Source of the DNA: Ruminiclostridium papyrosolvens DSM 2782
GTDB lineage: Bacteria > Bacillota > Clostridia > Acetivibrionales > DSM-1351
DNA: 64,000 bases
Direction: 5' to 3'
NCBI RefSeq assembly: GCF_029318685.1
Contig: NZ_CP119677.1
Location: 744,001 to 808,000, forward strand
The position numbers were made by a program, and so were the translations under genes. Of this stretch, positions 24,056 through 34,119 are shown piece by piece. The stretch's first letter is position 1. Each line of letters opens with the position of its first letter. The notes beneath the pieces are model-generated. The model made no database searches. It was not told where the DNA came from and saw only the letters and a program-made list of their open reading frames with translations.

Positions 24056-26518
24056 TTACAAATCTCTGTAGAAAATCAGATTTGCTTCCATATCCTCGTC
24101 CATAGGACCGTTCTTGAATAATTTATTATATCGGTTGGTAAGAGACTTTGCCGTCTTGGCTCTGGTGGTATTCAACTGCATACACAGGTCTGCGAAGGCA
24201 GGCTGCTTTGCAAGATTTGTCCTTTGCTCTATAGGAAGAGGACAATGCCTGAATAATATTGATCTTGCTATTTTGTTGAGTCTGAGGATACCCTTTGATT
24301 CATAATTTATCCAAATATCATAATCACTTGTGAAAATATCCTTCATCATGTTCCTGTTTTTCTGTATTTGTACCTTGATTTTTCCCTTGGCTTCTTCTGA
24401 GAGATCATGATTTTTCTTATAGAACTGAATGTAATCAGTGTACTCTGAGGTCAGAGATTTTTCAGTAATATCATTCCATGCCACGCCCATCATAGTTCTG
24501 CACAGTTCCCATCTGAAGGTACCCATAAGCTTCAGTACCATATCATATATGTTTTCATCCGTAAATGCAGGGAATATGAATCTTCCGGGTGTGTTTCTGC
24601 CTCTTCCCGTAATTTCCTGCCACATAGATGCACGGGAACCGAAGGTAGGCACTATAATAATGTCAGGAAGAATCTCTTTCATTATCGGTTCTTTTTCAAT
24701 ATTCTTCTTTTCATTTTTATACCAGATTTCTCTATAGAATACTGAAAAATCAGTCTCAAGTATATTCATAATAGCATCAGTAATCTTGTGAGGAGTTACA
24801 ACTGCTTTCTCAAGGTCACGAGTGATAATATCCCTGTGCAGAATAGGAAAGTAGCTGCTCATGTGACCATGGCATACTTTCTGATTTGTTTTTAACATGT
24901 TGTTTATTTCAAAGCTTATCTTTGCATTAAAGTCCTTTTCATATGCCGGCTTATCAAGATCTGTAACGATTTTTCTTTTCTTCATATCCCTGAAAACATC
25001 ATAGTAATCCTGTCCGAAATCATTAATAGAAGGTTCTTTTTTGTTACTATAAATTTCCTGAAGCCACTTTGTTGAATTATATATATTGAATCTTGATTTT
25101 TGATATTCCTTATCGCACAGTCTGTACAAAGCAATCGCCTGTTCTTTTGTTACAAGACGTTCATCCATATATCCAAAATTTAAGAACATGCTTATAATTT
25201 TGGGGTATTGTTCGCTTTCCTGTGCTTTTTTAAAAGCGGCTTCATAAACAGTAAAGAAATCGCCTGTAAGTGAAGATCTGAGTTCTCTTGCTTCAGAGTC
25301 GCTGGCGGATTTATCCTTTAGAGCTCTGAAATGACAGAGCCGTTTATTGAAACTGTCTTTGAAATCCATAGTGCAGCCGCATATTGTTAATATCTTATCA
25401 AGACTGTTTTCAAGTTCCTTTGGAAGCTCATTTCCTGAATATGTACCATCATCATTTTGGGTTATACGGTTTATGAATGCCTTATCCTTCACAGCTTCAA
25501 CCATTTCATTAATCTTTGAAACAGTAATGGAGCTGAAACAGTCAAACTCATTCTGAAGTCTGCTAATACAATTTGCAATAACTACAGCCGATTGCTCCAT
25601 AATTCCATAAATAGTCAGTGCTGCTTCTTTATCATCTTTTGAATCTACGGTAATTTTTGCGTAGGAAGACATGAGGTTTACGGGAGCAGTATAGAGACAG
25701 TTGATATTGCTGTATAGTTTGGATAGCTTGTTCTTAATTTCACCTACAAGAGACTCCATAAGTTCAGAGCCATTTTTAATATGGTATTCGCATACATAGC
25801 TTTCGCTGTTGAAAAAACCCTTTCTCTGCTCAAGAGGTACATTAAGCAGCTTTGAAAAATAGTCGAAATCCGCACCGTCTATTTCATCCTCGGCTTCGCT
25901 GCAATTTTCACATATATATGTATTTGATAAGGAATCAGTATCAACAGGAAAGATATGTACTCCATTATCTTTTGCTTCCTGATAAGCGTTTTTGTAATAA
26001 TCCAGATTCTCTATCTCAGGAGAATATTTAAAATAGTACTTATCCTTTATAGCCCAGTAATATACGGATAGGTTCTTTACTAATATATCCAAACTCCTGC
26101 ATATAGGGAGAAGCTTCTGATATGAATCATAGCTCAGGTCGATGAGTGTTGCCAGAGAAGAGACAATATATGTTGAATAATCCTTTTGTGTATTCATGAT
26201 ATCTCTGATGCCATTTGCAGATGAGGCAGGAAAACAGTATAAATTACAAGCTTCCCGGGATCTTAAACTAAAGGAGTTCTTACCGCTTTTCAAAATGTCA
26301 TTAATGCTTAAAAAAGTATTCTGATCCAAGGTGAAAAGACGGCAGCTGTCATCAGCTGTGCATTCTCCACCATTTGGTGCTTTATCAAAGGGCGACAGTA
26401 AGACATCTAACTTCCCCTGAAGCATTAAAATAACTGATGATACTCTGTTACCTTCATAAATAATCGTTTCATTCTGACCGGTCAAATATTGGCCTGCATA
26501 ATCTGATTTTATGCCCAT
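24056..26518 (-). CDS. Large protein with N-terminal cyclic-nucleotide-binding-like domain, function unknown
   Basis: 820 aa. Residues ~10-120 look like a Crp/CAP-type effector beta-barrel (GNRVSSVILMLQGKLDVLL, with a late FSLRSREACNLYCFPAS strand). The rest is mostly helical and charged, with a C-cluster (YICENCSEAEDE) near residue 210. A late conserved-looking block, IIVPTFGSRASMWQEITGRG, is followed by FRWELCRTMMGVAW. There is no HTH, membrane helix or kinase motif. Rather than a transcription factor it is probably a clostridial signalling protein of unknown role. It is transcribed alone. Confidence 0.6.
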   Translation of the reverse strand: MGIKSDYAGQYLTGQNETIIYEGNRVSSVILMLQGKLDVLLSPFDKAPNGGECTADDSCRLFTLDQNTFLSINDILKSGKNSFSLRSREACNLYCFPASSANGIRDIMNTQKDYSTYIVSSLATLIDLSYDSYQKLLPICRSLDILVKNLSVYYWAIKDKYYFKYSPEIENLDYYKNAYQEAKDNGVHIFPVDTDSLSNTYICENCSEAEDEIDGADFDYFSKLLNVPLEQRKGFFNSESYVCEYHIKNGSELMESLVGEIKNKLSKLYSNINCLYTAPVNLMSSYAKITVDSKDDKEAALTIYGIMEQSAVVIANCISRLQNEFDCFSSITVSKINEMVEAVKDKAFINRITQNDDGTYSGNELPKELENSLDKILTICGCTMDFKDSFNKRLCHFRALKDKSASDSEARELRSSLTGDFFTVYEAAFKKAQESEQYPKIISMFLNFGYMDERLVTKEQAIALYRLCDKEYQKSRFNIYNSTKWLQEIYSNKKEPSINDFGQDYYDVFRDMKKRKIVTDLDKPAYEKDFNAKISFEINNMLKTNQKVCHGHMSSYFPILHRDIITRDLEKAVVTPHKITDAIMNILETDFSVFYREIWYKNEKKNIEKEPIMKEILPDIIIVPTFGSRASMWQEITGRGRNTPGRFIFPAFTDENIYDMVLKLMGTFRWELCRTMMGVAWNDITEKSLTSEYTDYIQFYKKNHDLSEEAKGKIKVQIQKNRNMMKDIFTSDYDIWINYESKGILRLNKIARSILFRHCPLPIEQRTNLAKQPAFADLCMQLNTTRAKTAKSLTNRYNKLFKNGPMDEDMEANLIFYRDL

Positions 26519-26580
26519 TTTGATCTCCTTTGCCTGTACGAAAATTGAACACTAACATATGGTATAAATTTGAACATAAC

Positions 26581-26606
26581 AAAAAAGCTAGGTTGTTCAC
26601 CTAGCT
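26581..26606 (-). terminator. Terminator of asd
   Basis: AGCTAGGT and ACCTAGCT form an 8-bp stem with a 5-base loop; on the minus strand a T6 run follows the hairpin, downstream of the asd stop. Confidence 0.85.
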
Positions 26607-26667
26607 CAAATATCGGCATATTATACTAAATTATTTACCTATTCTTAATAAAAATAGGTAATATTGC

Positions 26668-27753
26668 TTATTTTGCATGGATATATCCTTGGGACTTTAG
26701 GTACTCTGCCATTAGTACTCCGCCGCCTGCAGCACCACGTACAGTATTATGTGAGAGGCAAACAAATTTATAGTCATAAAGAGTGTCTTCACGGAGTCTT
26801 CCGGCAGTTATACCCATTCCGTTCTCGGCATCTCTGTCCAATTTGGTTTGTGGTCTGTTGTCTTCTTCGAAATATTTAATGAACTGCTTTGGAGCACTTG
26901 GCAAATCTAAAAGCTGAGGTTCACCCTTGAAGTCTTTCCACAACTCAAGTATCTCTTCTTTTGAAGGTTTGTTTTCAAAGGAAACAAATACTGCGGCAAG
27001 ATGACCGTCAGTTACAGGTACTCTTATACACTGTGTAGTTATAAGAGGTGAAGAAGTCTTTACGATTTCTCCGTTCTCAACTTTACCCCAGATTTTCAAT
27101 GGTTCCTGTTCGCTTTTTTCTTCTTCTCCGCCTATATAAGGTATTACATTATCGAGCATTTCAGGCCAGTCTGTGAAATTCTTTCCTGCGCCGGAAATTG
27201 CCTGGTAAGTAGTTGCAACAACATTTTTAATACCGTATTTCATTAAAGGAGTAAGAGCAGGAACATAGCTTTGGATTGAACAATTTGGCTTAACGGCAAT
27301 GAAGCCGTATTTTGTTCCCAGTCTTTTTCTCTGAGCATCTATTGCCTTTACATGATCTGCATTGATTTCAGGTATTAGCATAGGTACGTCAGGAGTCCAC
27401 CTGTGTGCAGAATTGTTTGAAACTACAGGAGTTTCATTTTTTGCATATTCTTCCTCAAGCTTCTTTATCTCATCCTTTTTCATATCAACTGCACAGAAAA
27501 CGAAATCCACTTCATCACAAATTTCTTTAACTTGCTCTGTTGCATTTTTTACTACAATATTCTTAACGTTTTCAGGCATAGGTGTAGACATCTTCCATCT
27601 ATTACCTACTGCTTCATCGTATCTCTTTCCTGCAGATTTTTCACTGGCAGCAATGGAAACAACTTCGAACCATGGATGGTTTTCAAGAAGTGAAATAAAT
27701 CTTTGTCCAACCATTCCAGTACCACCGATTATACCAACTTTTAGCTTAGACAT
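26668..27753 (-). CDS. asd: Aspartate-semialdehyde dehydrogenase (yeast/archaeal type)
   Basis: 361 aa. NADP-binding VGIIGGTGMVGQRFISLL is at the N-terminus, the catalytic Cys is in AVKPNCSIQSYVPAL, and the catalytic His region is TTQCIRVPVTDGHLAAVFV. Length and the PNCS motif place it in the archaeal/fungal branch rather than the E. coli branch. It reduces aspartyl phosphate for lysine, threonine and methionine synthesis. It is monocistronic, with its own terminator. Confidence 0.93.
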   Translation of the reverse strand: MSKLKVGIIGGTGMVGQRFISLLENHPWFEVVSIAASEKSAGKRYDEAVGNRWKMSTPMPENVKNIVVKNATEQVKEICDEVDFVFCAVDMKKDEIKKLEEEYAKNETPVVSNNSAHRWTPDVPMLIPEINADHVKAIDAQRKRLGTKYGFIAVKPNCSIQSYVPALTPLMKYGIKNVVATTYQAISGAGKNFTDWPEMLDNVIPYIGGEEEKSEQEPLKIWGKVENGEIVKTSSPLITTQCIRVPVTDGHLAAVFVSFENKPSKEEILELWKDFKGEPQLLDLPSAPKQFIKYFEEDNRPQTKLDRDAENGMGITAGRLREDTLYDYKFVCLSHNTVRGAAGGGVLMAEYLKSQGYIHAK

Positions 27754-27921
27754 CTTTTATGCCTCCTACTCGTAGATTTTCATATTATTGAAAGGATATT
27801 GAATGGGTTTAGTCAAATAAAACAATAAAGTGTCCACCATTCGATGACATTTGTATTTGTATTGTGTATTTTATCACAATGACGTTTAAAATTCAATAAT
27901 AAAAATTTTCTACGAGACTTG

Positions 27922-28836
27922 CTATTTGAACTGAGGTTGAGTGATGCTCCAGTTCTTTAGCTCGGTCTGAGTACCTACCCAGACAGGTGCCTTCATAGGA
28001 ACCAGAGGATACAGTTCTTCCACACAGTAATTTGACATTCTCATGCATCCATGTGATATGTATTTTCCAATAGAATAAAATGAATTTGTGCCATGTATCC
28101 CATAGGAACCGTCAGTTCTGTTTATCCCCATCCAACGGGTTCCCAAAGGATTTTGCGGTGTTCCGCCTCTTACTGGTTTTGCAAATCCTCCTCCTCCCCA
28201 ATCAGGGTCAATAAGCTTACAGTTAACGACATACTTGCCTGATTTAGTAAGGGTAGCGGGATTACCTACTGCAACAGCATATTTTTTCAAAACCTTTTTA
28301 CCTTCATATAATGTAAGAACTCTGGTGGTCTTGTTTACTGCAATCCATCTTCCTTTAGTGGGGGCTTTTATAACATTGTCAAGATAAGCAAACTTGTTGC
28401 TTGAGAGTCTTTGTACAAGCATATTTTTTGTTGCCGTGTCGTATGTACCGGTTACACTCATATTATGATTACTTTGAAATAAAAGAAGTGCATTTCTGAT
28501 ATTCAGTTTTTCATCATTTTTATAAGCTTTTTTGTAGTAGCCAAGCTGCTTAATGTAATTCATGTATGTATTGGCCGTAATACTTTTTTGCAGTTGGGCT
28601 ATTTTTTTCTGTAGTTTTTCCTTGGCAGCAGCCTCTTCCTTTTTCTTCTGGGCTTCCTGCTGTTTTTTTTGAGTATCAAGGGTTTTATCAAGTACGGTGG
28701 TATCAATTTTCACTGCCGACTGTGACACTTCCGGATACTGTTTTTTGTCTTTTGCATCGGCTGCACCACATACAGCTGTACTTTCAAATAGTATGGCAAT
28801 CATTAGTGTGCCAATCAATAAAAGTTTTTTTATCAT
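27922..28836 (-). CDS. Exported L,D-transpeptidase (YkuD) with peptidoglycan-binding domain
   Basis: 304 aa from the ATG at 28836 (AGAGGTGG, 8-base gap). The signal peptide ends near CGAADA. A Lys/Glu/Gln-rich coiled coil follows (residues 50-85), then a short PGB-like domain (LLLFQSNHNMSVTGTYDTAT) and the YkuD catalytic domain with HGTN and the nucleophile motif SHGCMRM. It forms 3-3 crosslinks or attaches proteins in the cell wall. The spore or envelope role cannot be told from sequence. Confidence 0.9.
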   Translation of the reverse strand: MIKKLLLIGTLMIAILFESTAVCGAADAKDKKQYPEVSQSAVKIDTTVLDKTLDTQKKQQEAQKKKEEAAAKEKLQKKIAQLQKSITANTYMNYIKQLGYYKKAYKNDEKLNIRNALLLFQSNHNMSVTGTYDTATKNMLVQRLSSNKFAYLDNVIKAPTKGRWIAVNKTTRVLTLYEGKKVLKKYAVAVGNPATLTKSGKYVVNCKLIDPDWGGGGFAKPVRGGTPQNPLGTRWMGINRTDGSYGIHGTNSFYSIGKYISHGCMRMSNYCVEELYPLVPMKAPVWVGTQTELKNWSITQPQFK

Positions 28837-29106
28837 TATACAATCCACCTCTGATTTTTAATTATTACTATATTATAATTGGAAAAATATAGTACCGCAT
28901 TAGTTCATTATATTAATATTACTGTTAAAATGAAAATTTCATTACTGTTACATTTTTTGCGATTAAAACGATTAGCACAGATAGGGGCTATCTAGCGGTG
29001 TCTCATCAAATATCTTCAAATAAAATATTTCCTGAAATCAGAGAATAAAGGAAATTTACATACACTGTAAGAAAATTACGATAGAACGAAATATTTATGC
29101 ATTGTA
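28837..29106. other. Intergenic between divergent genes
   Basis: AT-rich spacer between the divergent transpeptidase and amino-acid transporter genes. Only the promoter at 29107 is clearly recognisable; no small ORF with a good start was found. Confidence 0.4.
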
Positions 29107-29135
29107 TTGAATTTTTATGCATAATAATTTATAAT
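29107..29135 (+). promoter_or_regulatory. Sigma-A promoter of the amino-acid ABC operon
   Basis: TTGAAT (29107-29112), a 17-base spacer, TATAAT (29130-29135), 50 bases upstream of the first start codon. Confidence 0.75.
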
Positions 29136-29185
29136 TGTACACATCGATGTTTTATTATGTAGAAAAATAATAGGGGGATTTCAAA

Positions 29186-29998
29186 ATGAAGAAAGGATTA
29201 TTAAAGAGGATATTCTGCTTGCTTATTGTTGCAACTATCGGAATATCCATTGCAGGTTGCGGTGGCGGAGAAACAATGAAGAGAATAGAAAAGACCGGCA
29301 AATTGGTTGTAGGTACCAGCGGAGATTATGCGCCGTATGAATATCACATGCTGGTAGATGGAAAGGATACTATAGTAGGTATCGATATTTCCATAGTAGA
29401 GGAGATTGCAAAAGACATGGGCGTTCAGTTCCAGATTGTGGATGCTGATTTCAACGGACTATTGTCATCGCTTAACACAAACAAGGTGGACATTGTAATA
29501 GCGGGTATGAATCCAGACGAAAAGAGAAAAAAATCAGTTGATTTTTCAAAGATTTATTATGAAGCAAAACAAGGTGTAATGGTAAGAGCTGAGGACAAAG
29601 ACAAATATAAAACTGTTGCTGACTTAAAGGATAAAAAGGTTGGTGCACAGCTGGGAACTACACAGGAAAAAATAGTACAAGAACAGATTAAGGGTGCAAA
29701 CCTTGTTTCATTAGGCAAGATACCTGATTTGGTTATGGAATTAAAGAACAAAAAAATAGATGCATTGGTGGTAGAACTTCCGGTTGCAAGCGGTTATGTT
29801 AAAAACAACAACGATTTGGCACTTACTAATGTTCCTGTAAAGGATGACACAGGAGGATCTGCTATAGCAGTTAAAAAAGGTAATTCAAACTTAGTGGACA
29901 AAATTAACAAAACCCTTGACAGACTTATGAAGGACGGATTAATAGAAAAGTTTGTTCAGGAAGCTAATGAAAAGAATGTAACATCAAAATCGAAATAA
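29186..29998 (+). CDS. Polar amino acid ABC transporter substrate-binding lipoprotein
   Basis: 270 aa. The lipobox is SIAGC near residue 24, then a family-3 solute-binding fold: GKLVVGTSGDYAPYEYH, IVGIDISIVEEIAKDMG, VDIVIAGMNPDEKRKKSVDF, and VGAQLGTTQEKIV. It binds glutamine, histidine or a similar polar amino acid outside the membrane. It is first in an operon with permease and ATPase; a hairpin after it may favour its own expression. Confidence 0.92.
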   Translation: MKKGLLKRIFCLLIVATIGISIAGCGGGETMKRIEKTGKLVVGTSGDYAPYEYHMLVDGKDTIVGIDISIVEEIAKDMGVQFQIVDADFNGLLSSLNTNKVDIVIAGMNPDEKRKKSVDFSKIYYEAKQGVMVRAEDKDKYKTVADLKDKKVGAQLGTTQEKIVQEQIKGANLVSLGKIPDLVMELKNKKIDALVVELPVASGYVKNNNDLALTNVPVKDDTGGSAIAVKKGNSNLVDKINKTLDRLMKDGLIEKFVQEANEKNVTSKSK

Positions 29999-30024
29999 TT
30001 GACATTATATGAAGGTCAAAGCTA

Positions 30025-30060
30025 AGGGGATGTCCATGGGCACCCCTGTGTTTTGTTTTT
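30025..30060 (+). terminator. Attenuator-like hairpin between binding protein and permease
   Basis: AGGGGATG.CC and GG.CACCCCT can form a GC-rich imperfect stem, followed by TGTGTTTTGTTTTT. Partial termination here would yield more binding protein than permease. Confidence 0.55.
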
Positions 30061-30091
30061 CGGAGAATTTTTATAATAGGGAGGGTTTAGC

Positions 30092-30759
30092 TTGGATTTC
30101 AGCTTTTTAAGTGAATATTGGTACTATTTTGTAAGCGGTACCGCAAACACAATAGTAATTGCAATTCTTACCGTAATACTTGGCGTTATTATAGGTACAG
30201 TTATTGCATTAATGAAGATATCTCATAACAAGGTTTTAAAGGCAGTTGCATCATCCTATATTGAGTTTATAAGGGGAACACCACTTCTAGTTCAGATAAC
30301 ACTTTTTTTCTATCTGATATCACTTCCGGAATTTCATATATTCGGTTTAGAATTGGAGCGATTTATCCCCGGTGTTATAGCCATGTCCGTAAACAGCGGT
30401 GCATATGTGGCTGAAATAATTCGGGCAGGTATTCAGGCAGTGGACAAAGGTCAGATGGAGGCGGCAAGGTCCATCGGTTTTACTCATGGACAGGCAATGA
30501 GATACATTGTATTGCCCCCCAGGCATTAAGAAACATTCTTCCTGCTTTAGGAAATGAGTTTGTTGTTGTAATTAAGGAATCTTCCGTATTGTCTGTTATC
30601 AGTATAAGTGAACTTATGAGAAACACAAATATTATACAAGGTGCTATTTACAGGCCTTTTGAGCCATTGGCAATTACGGCTATTATATATTTCCTATTGA
30701 CCTTCAGTCTTACAAGGCTTCTGGGATATGCTGAAAGGAGGATGAGGACAAGTGATTAA
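30092..30759 (+). pseudogene. Amino acid ABC transporter permease, frameshifted at a C6 run
   Basis: The first frame (TTG at 30092, GGGAGGG upstream) gives 145 residues with the N-terminal helices, EFIRGTPLLVQITLFFYLI and the EAA loop start GQMEAARSIGFTHGQAM, then a stop at 30527. The rest reads on in the +1 frame from the C run at 30515-30520: LRNILPALGNEFVVVIKESS to the stop at 30757. One extra C restores a normal permease of about 222 residues. This may be a real mutation, a slippage site or a sequencing error. The ATPase gene overlaps its true end by 8 bases. Confidence 0.8.
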
Positions 30760-31474
30760 TGTTAAGAATCTTCATAAGAAATTTGGTAGCCTTCATGTGC
30801 TGCAGGGTATAGATGTAACCATTGAAAAGGGCGAGGTTGTAGTTGTAATCGGCCCCAGCGGTTCCGGTAAGAGTACTTTCCTCAGATGTTTGAACTTATT
30901 GGAGCAGCCTACCGGCGGTGAAATTATTTTAGAAGGAATAAATATAACTGACAAGAACAATGATATAAACAAACAAAGGCAAAAAATGGGGATGGTTTTT
31001 CAAAATTTCAACCTATTTCCACATTTATCTATTATTGACAACATAACTCTCGGGCCTGTAAAACTCAAAAATCAGACTCCTGAACAGGCAAAAGAGAATG
31101 CTATGGCACTTTTGAAGCGTATAGGATTAGAGGAAAAGGCAAATAACTATCCTGCACAGCTTTCTGGAGGACAGAAACAACGTATAGCTATTGTACGTGC
31201 CCTTGCTATGTCCCCTGATGTAATGCTTTTTGACGAGCCTACTTCAGCCCTTGACCCGGAAATGGTAGGAGAAGTTCTTGAAGTAATGAAAGAGCTTGCT
31301 GCAGAAGGAATGACAATGGTGGTTGTTACTCATGAAATGGGCTTTGCAAAAGAGGTTGGAACCAGAGTTCTATTTATGGATGAAGGTAAAATCAAGGAAG
31401 AAGCAACGCCAAATGAAATTTTTACTAATCCTAAAGATGACAGAACAAAGGAATTTTTAAGTAAGATACTATAA
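30752..31474 (+). CDS. Polar amino acid ABC transporter ATPase
   Basis: 240 aa from a GTG preceded by AAAGGAGG. Motifs: Walker [11 protein letters not shown]-loop [13 protein letters not shown], signature [15 protein letters not shown], Walker [17 protein letters not shown]-loop VVTHEMGFA. It is a GlnQ/HisP-type ATPase, coupled to the permease gene by overlap. It works only if the permease reading frame is intact in the cell. Confidence 0.93.
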   Translation: MINVKNLHKKFGSLHVLQGIDVTIEKGEVVVVIGPSGSGKSTFLRCLNLLEQPTGGEIILEGINITDKNNDINKQRQKMGMVFQNFNLFPHLSIIDNITLGPVKLKNQTPEQAKENAMALLKRIGLEEKANNYPAQLSGGQKQRIAIVRALAMSPDVMLFDEPTSALDPEMVGEVLEVMKELAAEGMTMVVVTHEMGFAKEVGTRVLFMDEGKIKEEATPNEIFTNPKDDRTKEFLSKIL

Positions 31475-31513
31475 ATAATAATAGTAAATTCTTAAAAATT
31501 GTTGGAGGCACAT

Positions 31514-32644
31514 ATGTTCAAGCTGTTAAAGGATGCAACAGTATATTCTCCGGAATTTATTGGTAATAAAGACATATTGCTTTGCTTTGACAAGGTGGCT
31601 TTAATTGAAGACAATATAAACCCTACAGGGTTTAAAGATGTTGAGATAGTTAACTGTGACGGCAAAATAGTGTTTCCGGGCTTTATAGACCTTCACGTCC
31701 ATATAACAGGTGGAGGCGGTGAAGGCGGTTTTACTACAAGGACTGAGGAAGCAAAGGCAGAGGACATACTCAAGTACGGCATAACTACAGTTGTAGGAGT
31801 TCTTGGAGCAGACGGCGTTACCAGAAATATGCCCAATCTTTATGCAAAAGCACGCCAGCTGGAACTGGAGGGCCTTTCAACTTATATATATACCGGTTCA
31901 TATCAGGTTCCGGTAATAACACTAACGGGAAACATACAAAACGACATGGTTTTTGTTGATAAGGTTATCGGGGTGGGTGAAATTTGTCTTGCAGACAGCA
32001 GGGCTTTTGAACCGTCTTTTGATGAAATAAGCAGAATTGCAGCTCAAACCAGAAACGGTGCCATTATTTCAGGAAAAGCCGGATTGGTGCATTTCCATCT
32101 TGGACTGGGTGAAAGTGCAATGGAGTATATGTTCAGGCTTTCAAATGAGACTTTAATACCCAAACAGCACATTCTTCCTACACATGTTAACCGTACCAAA
32201 GTACTCTTTAACAGGGCTTTGGAGTATTTAAAACAAGGCGGCAATATTGACTTGACAGCGGGTTTTATTCCATCAGACAGCGATTTGGAATGTGTTGCTA
32301 CCTATGATGCATTAAGGACTGTCTTAGACAGAAATCTCGACTTTTCAGGAATCACAATCAGCTCAGATGCCTACGGAAGTGTACCAACTTTTGATGAAAA
32401 CGGAAACGTGGTTTCCTCGGAGACTGTAAGCTGCAAGATTCTTTTTGACGAAGTCCGTACAGCTATTAAACACAGGGGAATTCCTGTGGAAACGGCAATA
32501 GGCATTATCACAAAAAATGCCGCTCAGAGGCTAAAAATAGACGATAGAAAGGGTACTTTGGAAGTGGGGAAAGATGCGGATTGTGTTATATGCGATAGTG
32601 CCCTGAATATAGTAAATGTTATTTCAAAGGGAAAAATGTACTAA
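31514..32644 (+). CDS. iadA: Isoaspartyl dipeptidase (M38)
   Basis: 376 aa from the ATG at 31514 (TTGGAGG, 6-base gap). Metal ligands of the amidohydrolase fold: FIDLHVHITGGGGEGG (HxH), GLVHFHLGLG, and HILPTHVNRT; the catalytic Asp is in SSDAYGS. It removes beta-aspartyl residues from dipeptides made by isomerisation of Asn/Asp. It is 39 bases after the amino-acid ABC ATPase gene, so probably the same operon, which hints at dipeptide or amino acid salvage. Confidence 0.9.
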   Translation: MFKLLKDATVYSPEFIGNKDILLCFDKVALIEDNINPTGFKDVEIVNCDGKIVFPGFIDLHVHITGGGGEGGFTTRTEEAKAEDILKYGITTVVGVLGADGVTRNMPNLYAKARQLELEGLSTYIYTGSYQVPVITLTGNIQNDMVFVDKVIGVGEICLADSRAFEPSFDEISRIAAQTRNGAIISGKAGLVHFHLGLGESAMEYMFRLSNETLIPKQHILPTHVNRTKVLFNRALEYLKQGGNIDLTAGFIPSDSDLECVATYDALRTVLDRNLDFSGITISSDAYGSVPTFDENGNVVSSETVSCKILFDEVRTAIKHRGIPVETAIGIITKNAAQRLKIDDRKGTLEVGKDADCVICDSALNIVNVISKGKMY

Positions 32645-32734
32645 AAAAGCTGAGTTAATACATTAAAATGCGTGGTACAATCATATAATTAACAGGTGGA
32701 CATATTCCTAATAGTTAATTGGAGGTTGAGTACA

Positions 32735-34057
32735 TTGACCAAGGATTTTCGCAAGATAATAATAGTATTTATCAGCCTGTTTGTATTATTTGCAGCAGCT
32801 GTAACAGTATCTGAAATAGTAAATTACAACCATATTCTCAGAACATACCCCCAAAGCGGGCAAATAGCCGTACCTGACACTGTTCAGGTAACAATGCCTA
32901 CACAGGCGGCTTTTAATTTTCAGAAAAGCAAGGTAACAACATGGCTGATAAGACTTTTTCTCAGCTTTGCAGTGCCTGCTTTTTTTATATTTTCAAAGCT
33001 GTCTATTCACATTAGAAATTGGGCAGCGGGAAGAGCCCGTCGTTGGATTTCAATAATTATTCTATATTTCATTGTGTATTCAGTTATTGAAACACTTATC
33101 TACCTGCCTCTGGATATATATACGGGTTTTTTCAGAATGCATCAATATGGTTTGTCAAACCAGACTTTTGTTCAATGGCTGACAGATACAATCAAAAATT
33201 TCATTGTAAATACGGTTTTAACCGGGGCGATTATATGGGTTCCGTTTCTTATAATCAAAAAGTCTCCAAAGCGTTGGTGGCTATACATAGCACTAATATC
33301 AATCCCGTATCTGTTTATAGTTTCGTATATACAGCCTGTGGTAATCGACCCTATATTCAATCATTATAAGCCTGTTGAAGACAGTCAGCTAGCCTTGAAA
33401 ATAGAAGATTTGCTCCATAAAACACCAATAGGTGACTGTCAGGTTTATCAGGTGGATAAAAGCAAGGAAACAAACCAGATGAATGCTTATATGACAGGGG
33501 TATTCAATACAAAGAGAATTGTCCTGTGGGACACAACAATTAATTATCTGGACACAGATGAAGTGCTGGGGGTTACAGCTCATGAAATGGGGCATTATCT
33601 TATGGGGCATGTTTGGAAATCAATAGTTTTCGGGGGCTTGGGAAGTATTCTTATTTTGTACCTAATATATAGGCTGATGGGGTATATACTTAGAAAAGCA
33701 AAAGGAAGGCTTGGTTTTGGCAAAGTCTCGGATATAGCAGCCTTTCCGCTTATAATACTTCTTATAAACATGATGATGTTTTTTACGGCACCTATAACCA
33801 ATGCATACTCACGTAGTATGGAAACTGAGGCAGACCGCTTTGAACTGGAGCTTACAAGGAATAACTTTGCTACTGCAACAGCAACTGTGAAACTTCATCA
33901 GCAAAGTCTTACAATGCCTGAACCCGGTTCTGTTTATATGCTTTGGACTTATGACCACCCTACTTTTAAATCCAGAGTTGATTTTGCCAATAATTATAGA
34001 CCTTGGGAAAACGGGCAGCCTCTGAAATATCAGAAATTCATCAAAGAAGGAAAATAA
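32735..34057 (+). CDS. M48 membrane metalloprotease (Ste24/CAAX protease 1 type)
   Basis: 440 aa starting at TTG 32735 (GGAGG 8 bases upstream), which replaces a weaker upstream start. It has several transmembrane helices, the zinc motif AHEMGHYLMGH near residue 285, and the third ligand in SRSMETEADRFEL. It is an integral-membrane zinc protease like Ste24/HtpX relatives; in bacteria the role is quality control or maturation of membrane proteins. It stands in a run of co-directional unlinked genes. Confidence 0.88.
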   Translation: MTKDFRKIIIVFISLFVLFAAAVTVSEIVNYNHILRTYPQSGQIAVPDTVQVTMPTQAAFNFQKSKVTTWLIRLFLSFAVPAFFIFSKLSIHIRNWAAGRARRWISIIILYFIVYSVIETLIYLPLDIYTGFFRMHQYGLSNQTFVQWLTDTIKNFIVNTVLTGAIIWVPFLIIKKSPKRWWLYIALISIPYLFIVSYIQPVVIDPIFNHYKPVEDSQLALKIEDLLHKTPIGDCQVYQVDKSKETNQMNAYMTGVFNTKRIVLWDTTINYLDTDEVLGVTAHEMGHYLMGHVWKSIVFGGLGSILILYLIYRLMGYILRKAKGRLGFGKVSDIAAFPLIILLINMMMFFTAPITNAYSRSMETEADRFELELTRNNFATATATVKLHQQSLTMPEPGSVYMLWTYDHPTFKSRVDFANNYRPWENGQPLKYQKFIKEGK

Positions 34058-34119
34058 CAGGTAGTGGTAGAAGTAATAAAAGGTTTTTGATTTTTACGTT
34101 TCGGAGGAGAAAATAAATA

